A stretch of DNA of 64,000 nucleotides from contig RPFO01000253.1 in assembly GCA_009746045.1 (NCBI GenBank), positions 1,624,888 through 1,688,887 on the forward strand, written 5' to 3'. The stretch is from Mesostigma viride. Lineage: Eukaryota; Streptophyta; Mesostigmatophyceae; Mesostigmatales; Mesostigmataceae. Positions 19,387-32,561 of the stretch are shown here, piece by piece. Positions within the stretch are counted from its first letter, which is position 1; the number at the start of each line of letters is the position of its first letter. A program made the translations under genes and the position numbers. The notes beneath the pieces are model-generated. The model had not been told where the DNA came from. It saw only the letters and a program-made list of their open reading frames with translations, and searched no databases.

Positions 19387-19641
19387 TCGGTGTTCTCTGA
19401 ACGTAGTTTCTTTATAACAGATGAGAATGAACGCCGCTATGTGAGTGGTACTACGGGACGGTGGGCCTTGGGCTGGACCGGTTCCATGAGTTAGAATTAG
19501 TTGGCCAGTTTTGTATGGCCATTTCTAGTTCGTTAAGTTAAGTAGCAATTAAGTTATTGTTGCTGACGGCTCATGAGGCGAGCCCGGGTTACGCCGCCCT
19601 AAAGTGCCATTTGCACAATGTTCTAGGTCTCTTTTTCTTGT
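19387..19641 (+). repeat. Repeat module C, copy 1 (255 bp)
   Basis: Identical or nearly identical to 22732-22986. It starts TCGGTGTTCTCTGAACG and ends in the pyrimidine run GTCTCTTTTTCTTGT. Its first 28 bp resemble the first 28 bp of module A read on the - strand (TCGGGGTTCTTTGAACG), which makes A and C members of one family. The sequence after 19641 differs from that after the second copy. Confidence 0.8.
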
Positions 19642-20070
19642 AATCGGATGTATGGGGTATGGGTATGGCGGATTACAAGAAATTTAATGCTGCCCTAATC
19701 GCGTCAGCCTTTTGGCTGGCGGTGGCCGATTCGAGATGGCGCGTGACTGACATAGCTTGAACAGTCACGTGACTGTGCAAAAGAAATTAGAATTACCCTC
19801 GTCGGTTTTCTCCCCGCAGCTGGGTTCTTGGCCGACGAGAGACTATAAAATACTTCGCGTTTGCCTGCGCGTGGCACCTGTACGGAACTCTGAAACCATG
19901 AGTAAGATTTCCGTGCCGCGCTGCAGTGCCTACCGCTTTGCTGCGGAATGTCGCAGCAGGGTTGCAGTTCCTGACTGCTGACTGCCGAAGGAAGGGTGGT
20001 CGGGTTACTTTTAGTGGGCATTGTGATGGACGACAAGTCTGTCGGCCCTCGCGTAAGTAGAAAAATATTT

Positions 20071-20776
20071 CATGTCCCACGTAGCTCCCACAAAAACCAG
20101 CATCTTCATTAAAACAATAAGTGGAAGCATACATGTGACACTAATTGACATGCCCGGAGGCACGCCGTTCAAGGCCCTTCATGAAGTACGTTGCCCTAGA
20201 GGCAACCAAGACAAGGGTGGGTGGGTGGGGAGCAAAGAAAGAGGCCGACAAAACCAGCCAGAGCGGCTTTTAGTCGCAAAACCTCCCTTATCCCTAGCTA
20301 ACTGACGTCATTAAACCCTTATGTTTAGTGGATGCTAGTAAGACGCTAACCGTACAGACCGGGGGTAGAATATCCCGAATCTGCACGGCTAGTATTAAAT
20401 AATGCGTAGGTTGTTCTTTTCAGGGGCACTGCACCTCACGCCCCGTTCCGCCCGGGTATAATCAACCCAAGCGCGGAACGCACATTTTATTTAATTCATT
20501 TTTCAACCATGCACTATATTGCATCTACTAATCACAAAAGCTCTAGCCAAACAGCTACGAGTAAACACTGCGACCTATAAGCCGCTCATCCAGCGGCCTC
20601 TTGTTCCCGCATTCACGTATAGAAGAAACTCCGTTCAAAGAACCCCGATTCATGTCCCACGTAGCTCCCACAAAAACCAGCATCTTCATTAAAACAATAA
20701 GTGGAAGCATACATGTGACACTAATTGACATGCCCGGAGGCACGCCGTTCAAGGCCCTTCATGAAGTACGTTGCCC
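20071..20776 (-). mobile_element. Short element (module A + C-rich tail) with about 126-bp target duplication
   Basis: The 126-bp segment B occurs at 20071-20196 and again at 20651-20776. Between the copies lie 34 bp (20197-20230) and the 420-bp module A (20231-20650). Read on the - strand the insert starts TCGGGGTTCTTTGAACG, ends with a run of CCC triplets, then TTGTCTTGGTTGCCTCTA, and is followed by GGGCAACG of the target. Module A occurs again, apparently unchanged, at 21614-22033 without this tail. There is no coding capacity. The parallel insertion at 22608-23145 has the same organisation. Confidence 0.75.
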
Positions 20777-21613
20777 AATCACCCCCGCCCTGGCTTTCCC
20801 TTGAAGCCGCACTCCACCTTGCTCGTTGTCACAAGTGACCGCCCTGCCGCAAAACGGGAGCCCCCCCACATCGGGAGGCGTGTGCCCGGCGGCTGTGGAT
20901 GCATGGCCAGGCCCAAAAAGGCCCAGCGCATTTGCACTGCGATTGCGCACGGCCAGCCTATCATGACCCCTCTCGGGGCCCCGAGTCGGTACCGCTATGG
21001 CCGTCTCCCCATAGACCCGGGGTGCTTCGAGAAAAAACGTGGACCTAGCCCAGGCCCCGCCAGCCCGGATGCCCGAGGCCACAGCCCCAGGCACCTGGCT
21101 GAACGAGAGTCCGTTCAGCCAAGACCGCATTCCCCCCCGAGGTTTCTATGCGTGGGGAAAAAATTTCTAGCTTAGACGCTTTTCCCATCGCCGTCCCCAG
21201 CCCCAACCACCCCCCCTCGGCGGAAGGCAATTGCAAAGTTTGCTGGCCAGCAGCAATTTCCGAAGAAAAAGCCGCAGGCCGCGGACCGAGACACGGGTCG
21301 CCAGTGCCAGCCATCCGGCTCCAACCCGGGGTGCAAGCATCCCCAGGTACGGAGCACCAGCTCGCGCACTGGGCCGACCAAGCGACAGTTGAGCACCTGT
21401 CACGGCATCCGGCCCACCAAAGACCCCAAGCTGGGGAAAAGGTGCGGACCGGAGGTAATCTTTTTCTTTTCTTTTAGTTAACCGGGCGAGGAACTACGCC
21501 TGGCCGGTTAACAACTGGAAGTCTCACCACTGGCCAAGTGGCCAGTGCAACCAGTGCTTTTGGGATTTTGCTCCGCAGCACCCATAGCTGCGGCTGCCGC
21601 CGCAACGACAACG
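20777..21613. other. Segment y, no gene seen
   Basis: An 837-bp GC-rich segment between B copy 2 and A copy 2. Several overlapping frames (for example 20771-21175) are Pro/Arg-rich without domains. It may be the body of a longer element whose - strand 5' end is the A module at 22033. That is inference from position only. Confidence 0.4.
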
Positions 21614-22033
21614 AGCAAAGAAAGAGGCCGACAAAACCAGCCAGAGCGGCTTTTAGTCGCAAAACCTCCCTTATCCCTAGCTAACTGACGTCATTAAACC
21701 CTTATGTTTAGTGGATGCTAGTAAGACGCTAACCGTACAGACCGGGGGTAGAATATCCCGAATCTGCACGGCTAGTATTAAATAATGCGTAGGTTGTTCT
21801 TTTCAGGGGCACTGCACCTCACGCCCCGTTCCGCCCGGGTATAATCAACCCAAGCGCGGAACGCACATTTTATTTAATTCATTTTTCAACCATGCACTAT
21901 ATTGCATCTACTAATCACAAAAGCTCTAGCCAAACAGCTACGAGTAAACACTGCGACCTATAAGCCGCTCATCCAGCGGCCTCTTGTTCCCGCATTCACG
22001 TATAGAAGAAACTCCGTTCAAAGAACCCCGATT
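21614..22033 (-). repeat. Repeat module A, copy 2 (420 bp)
   Basis: Same 420 bp as 20231-20650 with no difference noticed. On the - strand it starts TCGGGGTTCTTTGAACGG and ends CTCTTTCTTTGCT, then continues into segment y instead of the C-rich tail. Confidence 0.8.
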
Positions 22034-22607
22034 ACCAGCATCCGCTCTTATGGGTGCGTGAGGTCTCGGGAATGTGGTGGGGACGAATTCCGGAATTATG
22101 CAATATTTCGATTCAGACCGAGACTTAAGGGGCCAGTTTAACAGACGGACCTGGGCCGGGCAGGACCAAATATTTTGGCCGGCCCAGTTGCGCTTGCGCT
22201 TTATCGGCCGCTGGGGTGTGTGATGAGAGCCTGCTCATCAACTAAAACCTGAAATATGGAAAGTTACTCCCCCAGGTGACAACGTTGACAGTAATCGAGA
22301 TATGGTGGCATCGGGTGACGTCCTACAAGTTGTCGTCACGTTAGGGCGGCACTGGCCTTTGAGGGAGGTCCGTGATCGTTAAACGAGGCGTCTTCTTCCT
22401 TGTCTTTGCGTGCACATTCAACACCCTCTTTTACTGGCCGAGGGTGGAAGGCTGGGGGGGGCCCTGCAAAGGGTTATCGTGCATGAGGCTCGCTACAGCC
22501 GCCGGCGATTGTAATGGTCGTGACCGTTGCGGCAGGGCAGCCTCGAGAGCCACTGAGCGAAAGTGGTTGGCGGAGCTTTGGAGATAAAGCACCAGGAAAG
22601 GGGGGTT
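22034..22607. other. Unique sequence, no gene seen
   Basis: No frame with domain-like composition. The frame 22372-22587 starts with a hydrophobic stretch (VFFLVFACTFNTLFYW) but lacks other support. Confidence 0.4.
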
Positions 22608-23145
22608 GGGTAACGAGAACTACAATCAATCATGAAATGGGTGCAGCGTGGCAGGCTCACTCATGGGTTCTGTAATTGCCCACTTATTGTTTTAATCAAA
22701 TGTTGGTGGATTGGTAATAGTGGGAATAGAATCGGTGTTCTCTGAACGTAGTTTCTTTATAACAGATGAGAATGAACGCCGCTATGTGAGTGGTACTACG
22801 GGACGGTGGGCCTTGGGCTGGACCGGTTCCATGAGTTAGAATTAGTTGGCCAGTTTTGTATGGCCATTTCTAGTTCGTTAAGTTAAGTAGCAATTAAGTT
22901 ATTGTTGCTGACGGCTCATGAGGCGAGCCCGGGTTACGCCGCCCTAAAGTGCCATTTGCACAATGTTCTAGGTCTCTTTTTCTTGTCCCGCCCCCCCTCC
23001 CTCTTCTTGTGTTTGTTTCTAGGGTAACGAGAACTACAATCAATCATGAAATGGGTGCAGCGTGGCAGGCTCACTCATGGGTTCTGTAATTGCCCACTTA
23101 TTGTTTTAATCAAATGTTGGTGGATTGGTAATAGTGGGAATAGAA
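22608..23145 (+). mobile_element. Short element (module C + C-rich tail) with 124-bp target duplication
   Basis: The 124-bp segment D is present at 22608-22731 and 23022-23145. The 290-bp insert between them is module C (22732-22986) plus a 35-bp tail, CCCGCCCCCCCTCCC then TTCTTGTGTTTGTTTCTA, followed by GGGTAACG of the target. Start, tail and target motif all parallel the - strand element at 20071-20776. The paired ends and long direct flanks indicate two separate insertions of one family. Confidence 0.75.
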
Positions 23146-23307
23146 AGGCCCCTGCACAGTCGATGGGAGCATCATGTTCGCGTCAACCATCTTAATCAAT
23201 GCCAGTGCGATATATCCACACAGAACCTCACGAGTACCACGGCTATGTGATGCCGCTCACCTGCACCGCATGTTTATCATGAAAGCAGACTAAGGCCATG
23301 CCACTTG
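23146..23307 (-). other. 3' flank of the transportin gene
   Basis: Sequence directly downstream of the TGA at 23308 on the - strand. No canonical AATAAA was identified. The DUF6055-like gene and this gene are convergent, separated by about 5.4 kb of repeats. Confidence 0.4.
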
Positions 23308-26300
23308 TCATTCACGAGATCTCGTCCCAGGGGACTCGTCACCCTGGTACATAAGCAGCGCGTCGATGGTGCCCTCGCGACGGCACACCGCGCCGAAATC
23401 CACCACCATGGCCTCGAAACGGCCCCGTGGGAGGGACGGCCGGCGCAGCACACACTGGCAGAAGCGGCCTTTGTCGACGTCCGTTAGAGTACCTGCCGTG
23501 TCGTCAGCCATGGCGAAGAGATCGAAAGAAGCAGGCACAAATGGATAGATAGCGACAACAAAAAGTTGGCGGTGGTGAATGAATGGTTGTCAGGAGGAAA
23601 ACTACTAGTGCCGTTGGCAAGAAAATGAAGCGGACCAAACGTGGTGGTGAGGCCAAAATGCGGCACAAACCATACACCTTGAGGTTACCTCGCACAAGCA
23701 CCAGACTCGGTATGGAAAGCCTGCCATCCTGAGCCTACAAACACAAAAGCTCATCATCATAACCTTGCAAGCCTAGGAGCCTCCCCTCGTGTTCCTACAA
23801 GCCTACCATCCAGGACACCCGGGAAGTCTGGTGCTGAGAGCGCCTCCACAAGCCAGGCCTGCAGCACATCGAGCCGCCCCGCGCCCGCGCCCGCCCACGC
23901 GACCAGCGCGAAGAGCACACCCCCGACGTTGCGGACAAGGGCCTGCGGGGCCGAGTCGGCAGCGGCACGGAGCAGGGACTCTACCAGCGGCTTGCCGTAT
24001 TGCTGGAGGGCGCTGTCCACCGCGCCGCCATGGCTGGGGGGCGGGGACAAGGGACGCGGGGGCAAAAGGGAGCATGGCATACGTCACGAATGGGCAATGC
24101 CACCAGTGGGTAAAAGGGAGATTCAGATAAAAGGAAGTGCCAGCGTAAAGGCAGCGCCAGGGTAAAGGGGCAGCAGGGTAAAGGGAGCTCACTAGGGCAC
24201 ACCAAGTGAGCTATGGGATCCGCGGCAGCAGGAGTGTGGGAGAAAAAGCGGGAGCTTAATGCAGGGGATGCAGCAGGTACCTGAATGGTGGCAACTTCAA
24301 AGGTGCTTAGTATTAGTTAGAACGCCGAGCAAACCAGACGCAACGGAAAGAGAAGGGGGGAACTGTAGGGGTAGAAGTAAACACAGTGCCATCGAAACGT
24401 TTCCTGGTTTACAACTCTGTAATAGTGGCGGCTGTGGTAGAAGGTGCACTGTGGTTGTGTGTACAGGGTGCAAAAGCAAGGGTGGTTAAAAGCCAGGAGC
24501 GGAGCAAGGAAACTTATAACAGAAGCCCCGGTGCTGACAAAATGGAGAACGGCAATAGCCTATTCCTATGAAGGCAGAGCGAGAAACGGGCAGACAGTGC
24601 AACAGACAGAGGCGAAGAGAGGCAGTTCTATGGGTGGCACAGTTCCATGACAAAACGGAAGACACTGGGGGGCGGCCAGAGGGGCGTTGTGTGCGGCTGC
24701 TCAGCTCACATGCCAGTATATGTGTGCCAGCATATGTCCCCGTTCACGCGCCAGTACCTGCTACTGATAGAGCGCGTGCACTACCTGCCACTGATAGAGC
24801 GCGTGCCCTACCTGCTACTGATAGAGCGCGTGCCCTACCTGCTACTGATAGAGCGCGTGCCCTACCTGCTACTGATAGAGCGCGTGCCCTACCTGCTACT
24901 GATAGAGCGCGTGCCCTACCTGCTACTGATAGAGCGTGTGCCCTACCTGCTACTGATAGAGCGCGTGCCCTACCTGCCACTGATAGAGCGCGTGCCCTAC
25001 CTGCCACTGATAGAGCGCGTGCCCTACCTGCCACTGATAGAGCGCGTGCCCTGGACTGGGAACTTGCCGCCGCTGATAGCCAGGTGTGCAACTACTCACA
25101 TGCGCGCCAATAGTACTCAAGAGTCGCATGCCAGTACATGGTAGTCAACAAATGATGACTCACGCAAAACTCAGCAAGCCAGCGGATGGGAAAACTGGCT
25201 ACTACCAGCCAGTACATTTGCGACATCCCCCGCGAGCCGATACATGTGCCAGTATACGGTATATACCTGCATGTATAATTGGCAGTATATGTGCCTGTAC
25301 ATTTGCCAGCACCTACGCTAGCAGCTCGCGTGTGCCATCGCTGGGGCCTATGTGCGCATATGTGTGCCAGCATCACTGCCCGACGGTGTTCCCAATCGAG
25401 TGCCTGTGTTCTGAGCGTGTATGCCAGCTTCTGTATGTGGCTACTCACGCATGCCACTGCTGCGTGCAGCGCAGCTGCTTGTCCGGCGGCGCCAGCAGGT
25501 AGGCGAGGAAGACGAGTGCCGCTCGCACGGGGTCTCGCTCCTTGAGCCGCACGCACGCGGACGCCAGCACAAGAATGACCGGGAACGAGGGCAGCGAGAG
25601 GATGGAGGCAGGCCGGAAGAGCAGGTAGCGGTGGGCCATGTCGAACAGGGCGCGCAGCAGCTCGTCGTGACGCGCCAGGTCCACGCCCTGAAAGAGGGGG
25701 TGGTTAGCAGTGGGGGGGTCTACGTGGTAGGTGTGATGAGAGTTGTGGTGGGGGGGGTGTTAAGTGTGGATGTTTGTGCTTGTGTTTGTGTTTGTGTTTG
25801 CATTTGTGTTTGTGTTTCAACCACACATGCACACATGTGCACATCCATGCACACGCGCAAAGACACACACGTTTGTAGCCGCACAATCATACAGACAAGA
25901 CCATTATCATAACAACACTATCATACAGACAAGACCATTATCATAACAACACTATCATACAGACAAGACCATTATCATAACAAAACTATCATACAGACAA
26001 GACCATTATCATAACAACACTATCATACAGACAAGACCATTATCATAACAACACTATCATACAGACAAGACCATTATCATAACAACACTATCATACAGAC
26101 AAGACCATTATCATAACAACACTATCATACAGACAAGACCATTATCATAACAACACTATCATACAGACAAGACCATTATCATAACAAAACTATCATACAG
26201 ACAAGACCATTATCATAGAGGCGAGACGCAAGACCCCACACACCTGCAGGTAGGAGAACACCACCCCGCAAACTTGCTGAGCGACGCTATCAAAGAGGGA

Positions 26301-29300
26301 CCCTGGCAGGCGCGGGTGCGGCCACACCTCCCCCCCCGCGGCACTGTCCCCCGTCCGCTGCGATTGCTGCGCCCCGCCCCCCCCCTCTTCTTCGATCGCG
26401 GGCGCGAAAATCTCCACCATTGTCCCGATTGCGCCCAGGCAGGGTGCGTGCTGGCCGTCAGCCACCAGCGCGACCAGTGCTTGCAGCATGGGCGGCGCCA
26501 GCGGCACCGCAAAGCCCTTGCAGCTGAGGACGACGTTGGTGTAGGCGCCGCACAGGTGGGCGATGACGTCCGGCTGGGGGGGGGAATCAGAGCAGAAGCG
26601 CGTAACAAAAAGAATAAGGCAAAAGGGCAAACGGGCCTACGGGCATAAAGGCATAAGGCCACCTACCTTTTTGACACGCTCAGTTGACAGTCCATTTGAC
26701 AGTCCATTTGACAGTCCATTTGACAGTCCATTTGACAGTCCGCCACGCAGGTATCCCCGCCCACTACATAACCCTGTTTGCATCCATTCAGCCCATTCAG
26801 CCATTCAGCCCATTCAGCCCATTCAGCCCATTCAGCCCATTCAGTCCATTTAGCCCATTCAGCCCATTCACCCCATTCAGCCCATTCAGCCCATTCAGCC
26901 CATTCAGCCCATTCAGCCCATTCAGCCCATTCAGCCCATTCAGCCCACAAACCACAGTCACATGCCTGCCCTCGCTCACCTGCGACCGCCACGCGGGCGT
27001 CCCCGCCACCTGCTCCAACAGCGGCCACGCCGCCTGCATGACAGCCATGGCCGGGTGCTCTGCTGCTGCCCGCACCGTGTTGAACTCAAGGAAGCGTAGC
27101 ACCGCGCCGAACTGGGCCAGCTCTTCGGCGAGCGCAGCCGCCTGTGCAGGGGAGACCGAGCCTGAGGGGGGCACGGCTGCGCAGTGGGCACAGAGGGCAC
27201 ATTGGGCAAGTGGGCAAGTGGGCAAGTGGGCAAGTGGGCAAGTGGGCAAGTGGGCAAGTGGGCAAGTGGGCAAGTGGGCAAGTGGGCAAGTGGGCAAGTG
27301 GGCAAGTGGGCAAGTGGGCAAGTGGGCAAGTGGGCAAGTGGGCAAGTGGGCAAGTGGGCGAGTGGGCAAGTGGGCAAGTGGGCAAGTGGGCAAGTGGGCA
27401 AGTGGGCGAGTGGGCAAGTGGGCAAGTGGGCAAGTGGGCAAGTGGGCAAGTGGGCAAGTGGGCAAGTGGGCGAGTGGGCGAGTGGGCAAGTGGGCAAGTG
27501 GGCAAGTGGGCAAGTGGGCAAGTGGGCAAGTGGGCAAGTGGGCAAGTGGGCAAGTGGGCAAGTGGGCAAGTGGGCAAGTGGGCAAGTGGGCAAGTGGGCA
27601 AGTGGGCAAGTGGGCAAGTGGGCAAGTGGGCAAGTGGGCAAGTGGGCGAGTGGGCAAGTGGGCAAGTGGGCGAGTGGGCAAGTGGGCAAGTGGGCAAGTG
27701 GGCAAGTGGGCAAGTGGGCAAGTGGGCAAGTGGGCAAGTGGGCAAGTGGGCAAGTGGGCAAGTGGGCAAGTGGGCAAGTGGGCAAGTGGGCAAGTGGGCA
27801 AGTGGGCAAGTGGGCAAGTGGGCAAGTGGGCAAGTGGGCGAGTGGGCGAGTGGGCAAGTGGGCAAGTGGGCAAGTGGGCAAGTGGGCAAGTGGGCAAGTG
27901 GGCAAGTGGGCAAGTGGGCAAGTGGGCAAGTGGGCAAGTGGGCAAGTGGGCAAGTGGGCAAGTGGGCAAGTGGGCAAGTGGGCGAGTGGGCAAGTGGGCA
28001 AGTGGGCAAGTGGGCAAGTGGGCAAGTGGGCAAGTGGGCAAGTGGGCAAGTGGGCAAGTGGGCAAGTGGGCAAGTGGGCAAGTGGGCAAGTGGGCAAGTG
28101 GGCAAGTGGGCGAGTGGGCAAGTGGGCAAGTGGGCAAGTGGGCAAGTGGGCGAGTGGGCAAGTGGGCAAGTGGGCAAGTGGGCGAGTGGGCAAGTGGGCA
28201 AGTGGGCGAGTGGGCAAGTGGGCAAGTGGGCAAGTGGGCAAGTGGGCAAGTGGGCAAGTGGGCAAGTGGGCAAGTGGGCAAGTGGGCAAGTGGGCAAGTG
28301 GGCAAGTGGGCAAGTGGGCAAGTGGGCAAGTGGGCGAGTGGGCAAGTGGGCGAGTGGGCGAGTGGGCAAGTGGGCAAGTGGGCAAGTGGGCGAGTGGGCA
28401 AGTGGGCGAGTGGGCGAGTGGGCAAGTGGGCGAGTGGGCAAGTGGGCAAGTGGGCAAGTGGGCAAGTGGGCAAGTGGGCAAGTGGGCAAGTGGGCAAGTG
28501 GGCAAGTGGGCAAGTGGGCAAGTGGGCAAGTGGGCAAGTGGGCAAGTGGGCAAGTGGGCAAGTGGGCAAGTGGGCAAGTGGGCAAGTGGGCAAGTGGGCG
28601 AGTGGGCAAGTGGGCAAGTGGGCAAGTGGGCAAGTGGGCGAGTGGGCAAGTGGGCAAGTGGGCAAGTGGGCGAGTGGGCAAGTGGGCAAGTGGGCAAGTG
28701 GGCAAGTGGGCAAGTGGGCAAGTGGGCAAGTGGGCAAGTGGGCAAGTGGGCAAGTGGGCAAGTGGGCAAGTGGGCAAGTGGGCAAGTGGGCAAGTGGGCA
28801 AGTGGGCAAGTGGGCAAGTGGGCAAGTGGGCAAGTGGGCGAGTGGGCAAGTGGGCAAGTGGGCGAGTGGGCAAGTGGGCAAGTGGGCAAGTGGGCAAGTG
28901 GGCAAGTGGGCAAGTGGGCAAGTGGGCGAGTGGGCAAGTGGGCAAGTGGGCAAGTGGGCAAGTGGGCAAGTGGGCAAGTGGGCAAGTGGGCAAGTGGGCA
29001 AGTGGGCAAGTGGGCAAGTGGGCAAGTGGGCAAGTGGGCAAGTGGGCAAGTGGGCAAGTGGGCGAGTGGGCAAGTGGGCGAGTGGGCGAGTGGGCGAGTG
29101 GGCAAGTGGGCAAGTGGGCAAGTGGGCAAGTGGGCAAGTGGGCAAGTGGGCAAGTGGGCAAGTGGGCAAGTGGGCAAGTGGGCAAGTGGGCAAGTGGGCA
29201 AGTGGGCAAGTGGGCAAGTGGGCAAGTGGGCAAGTGGGCAAGTGGGCAAGTGGGCAAGTGGGCAAGTGGGCGAGTGGGCAAGTGGGCAAGTGGGCAAGTG

Positions 29301-32300
29301 GGCGAGTGGGCAAGTGGGCAAGTGGGCAAGTGGGCGAGTGGGCAAGTGGGCAAGTGGGCAAGTGGGCAAGTGGGCAAGTGGGCAAGTGGGCAAGTGGGCA
29401 AGTGGGCAAGTGGGCAAGTGGGCAAGTGGGCAAGTGGGCAAGTGGGCAAGTGGGCAAGTGGGCGAGTGGGCAAGTGGGCGAGTGGGCGAGTGGGCAAGTG
29501 GGCAAGTGGGCGAGTGGGCAAGTGGGCAAGTGGGCAAGTGGGCAAGTGGGCAAGTGGGCGAGTGGGCAAGTGGGCGAGTGGGCGAGTGGGCAAGTGGGCA
29601 AGTGGGCAAGTGGGCGAGTGGGCAACTGGGCACTAGGGGTGAACACGCACATGGATCAATGCCTACATCGATGATTGGGCCAAGGGGCCAAGGGCCAAGG
29701 GGCCAAGGGCCAAGGGGCCAAGGGGCCAAGGGGCCAAGGGGCCAAGGGGCCAAGGGGCCAAGGGGCAAAGGGGCCAAGGGGCCAAGGGGCCAAGGGGCCA
29801 AGGGGCCAAGGGGCCAAGGGGCCAAGGGGCCAAGGGGCCAAGGGGCCAAGGGGCCAAGGGGCCAAGGGGCCCAGGGGCCAAGGGGCCAAGGGGCCAAGGG
29901 GCCAAAGGGGCATGGACGCGCAGTTGTTCAAGCCGCTATCTTATACTTTTCATGCGCCCATTTCTCACCGGCACACATCCTTGCACATATGTATGCCAGT
30001 GAGACTTTGGCGCACAAAAAGTGTAAGCTAGCAGCTTGTACAACTCGCACACGCGCTGGAATGGGAGTACAGGATCACTGACCGATGCAGAACTGCCAGT
30101 GTGGTGTTCAGATGCTTCCCATAACCAACGTACCCAACGCTTTATTCAACGCTGCATCCTATGGTCTTAGTAATGTACGAAATGCTGATCCGACCATTAC
30201 CAACGCACCCAACGCTTTATTGAACGCTGCATCCTATGCTCTTAGTAATGTACCAAACGCTGATCCAACCATCACCAACGTACCCAAAGCTGCCATGTCC
30301 CATGCAATCCCGCAGACTGTTCTTCCCCCCCCCTGGCCACCCACCTGCCAGCTGAGCGATGCGTGCAGTGAACGGCGACGCGAGCCGCTGCGCCATCGCC
30401 ACCGCCTGGTTGGCCGGCAACGATGCAACTACCCGTGCGAGCCCCTCCACCAACGCCACTTTGTCGTCCAACGGCATGGCCCCGCTGCTGCTGGCACTTG
30501 AACCGTGAGCGCGCCCCTGGCCATGTGATTGTTGCTGCTGCTGATGGTGTTGGTGTTGGGTGGCAAGCTGCTCGTGGAGGCTCGAGATGAGACGGGAGAG
30601 CAGCGCCTCGTCCCTCAGGTGCGCACAGCAACGGGCGCAGAGGGAGCGGAACGCGCTGGCCGCTTGGGACCACGCGTCAGGGACCTGGTGTGGGGGGGGG
30701 GCAGGGAGGGGGACGGTAAGGCTGGACGGGGTTGAGGGTGGGGTGCTCCTAAGGCATCAACAACACATCCTACAGTACTGAAGCGTATGCTGTGCAGTTT
30801 GGCATGGGAATGTACAGGGTGAGGTGGTCACGGGCCTAAGGAATCGGAGGCATGAAGGCATGGAAATGTGTGTGAGATGCCAGTGTCACATATTGCGTAC
30901 ATGCAGGACTGACACACAGGTATGTTCTAGTAACATGCGTGTGCACAGGCACATGATGCTGTCAACAAGGGATGGGAATAGAATGCCAGCATCATAAAAG
31001 GCACGCCGGTAGCACCGCACTTGCTCATGCGCTGGTAGCACTTGCCCTGCGACGACAAACACGCGTGCCCTGCAACAAGAGCTGCCTTTGGTCTCTTCGC
31101 CCCACCCACTTCAGCACAAGGATGTTTTGTGAAGGTGCCAAGTACCATCGCCTTCCAATGAATATGGCGTCATCCTACTTACGCGTAGCCCGTTCTTTGT
31201 ATGGCAACAACGGGCATCAACGTGGCAACGCGAGGGCATCATGGCAACATCGGGCATCAACGTGGCAACTCGAGGGCATCATGGCAACATCGGGCATCAA
31301 CGTGGCAACGCGAGGGCATCATGGCAACATCGGGCATCAACATGGCAACTCGAGGGCATCACGGCAACAACGGGCATCAACATGGCAACGCGAGGGCATC
31401 ATGGCAACAACGGGCATCAACATGGCAACGCGAGGGCATCATGGCAACAACGGGCATCAACATGGCAACTCGAGGGCATCATGGCAACAACGGGCATCAA
31501 CATGGCAACTCGAGGGCATCATGGCAACAACGGGCATCAACATGGCAACTCGAGGGCATCATGGCAACAACGGGCATCAACATGGCAACTCGAGGGCATC
31601 ATGGCAACAACGGGCATCAACAGGGCAAGCGGTTACGACTACTGTGTCTAACAAGTACGGTGAGGAAGCATTCGGCGAGAAACAAGATTCATACAGAAAC
31701 TTGCGCCCCGCACCTGCATCGCGTTCAGCAGGTACGCCAGCACGCCCTCCACGAACGCGCCGGAGCAGTTACCGAACCACGACGCATAGGCCCCGATCAG
31801 CCTGCTGGCAGACGCCACCAGGACACCTGGCGATGAGAAGGATGGCACGCCTGGCACCACCCCAGGGCTGCCCATGCCCCCTACCCCCGCGTGGGCATCG
31901 CCCATGCGGCCCCCACCGATGCCTGCCTGAGCGATGCGCTGGAAGAGGCCCGACAGCAGCTTGTTGGACTCCTCACAGTCGGCAGCGATGGCAGGGTCGA
32001 CGCCCTCCGACACGCGCTCAGGGAGCACGCGCGACTTGACTGGATGTGTGTGGTGGCATGTGGTAGTACGAAAAATATGTTGGTGTAAGGGGATGCGCTC
32101 GGGCAGCACGCGCGACTTGAGTGGTGGAGGTGCACGGTATACGATAGCAAGTGAGCCGCCCGGAAGAAAAATGGCATTAGATCCATATTATCAGGCGGAG
32201 CCAATTTTCGGAAGAACCGTTAGGTTTGCCAAAATTGGCGAAGCTTATAAGGCCGTACACGTGAGAAAATACATAGGAATAGGGGATAAAATCCGTCCAT

Positions 32301-32527
32301 CCATCCATCCATCCATCCATCCACCCACCCACCCATCCGCCCGCCCGCCCGCCCGCCCGCCCGCCGCCCGCCCGCCCGCCCGCCCGCCCGCCGCCCGCCC
32401 GCCCGCCCGCCCGCCCGCCCGCCGCCCGCCCGCCCGCCCGCCCGCCTGCCCGCCGCCCGCCCGCCCGCCCGCCCGCCCGCCCGCCCGCCCGCCCGCCCAC
32501 ACACACACACACACACACACACATACA

Positions 32528-32561
<34 letters not shown>

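Noticed and set aside
19387-23145. LTR retrotransposon with module A or C as LTRs
   Set aside because: The repeats lack TG...CA ends, primer-binding sites and any polyprotein. The paired long flanking duplications explain the layout better.
25878-26216. 34-bp repeat considered as a CRISPR array
   Set aside because: Units are directly contiguous with no unique spacers, and the context is a eukaryotic intron.
26684-29897. Open frames of 830-996 codons in all six frames
   Set aside because: Produced by the stop-free 8-bp unit GTGGGCAA. The array lies in an intron of the - strand transportin gene.
31201-31630. 40-bp repeat considered as a CRISPR array or coding repeat
   Set aside because: No spacers. 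It lies in transportin intron 9 and the frames differ equally on all phases.
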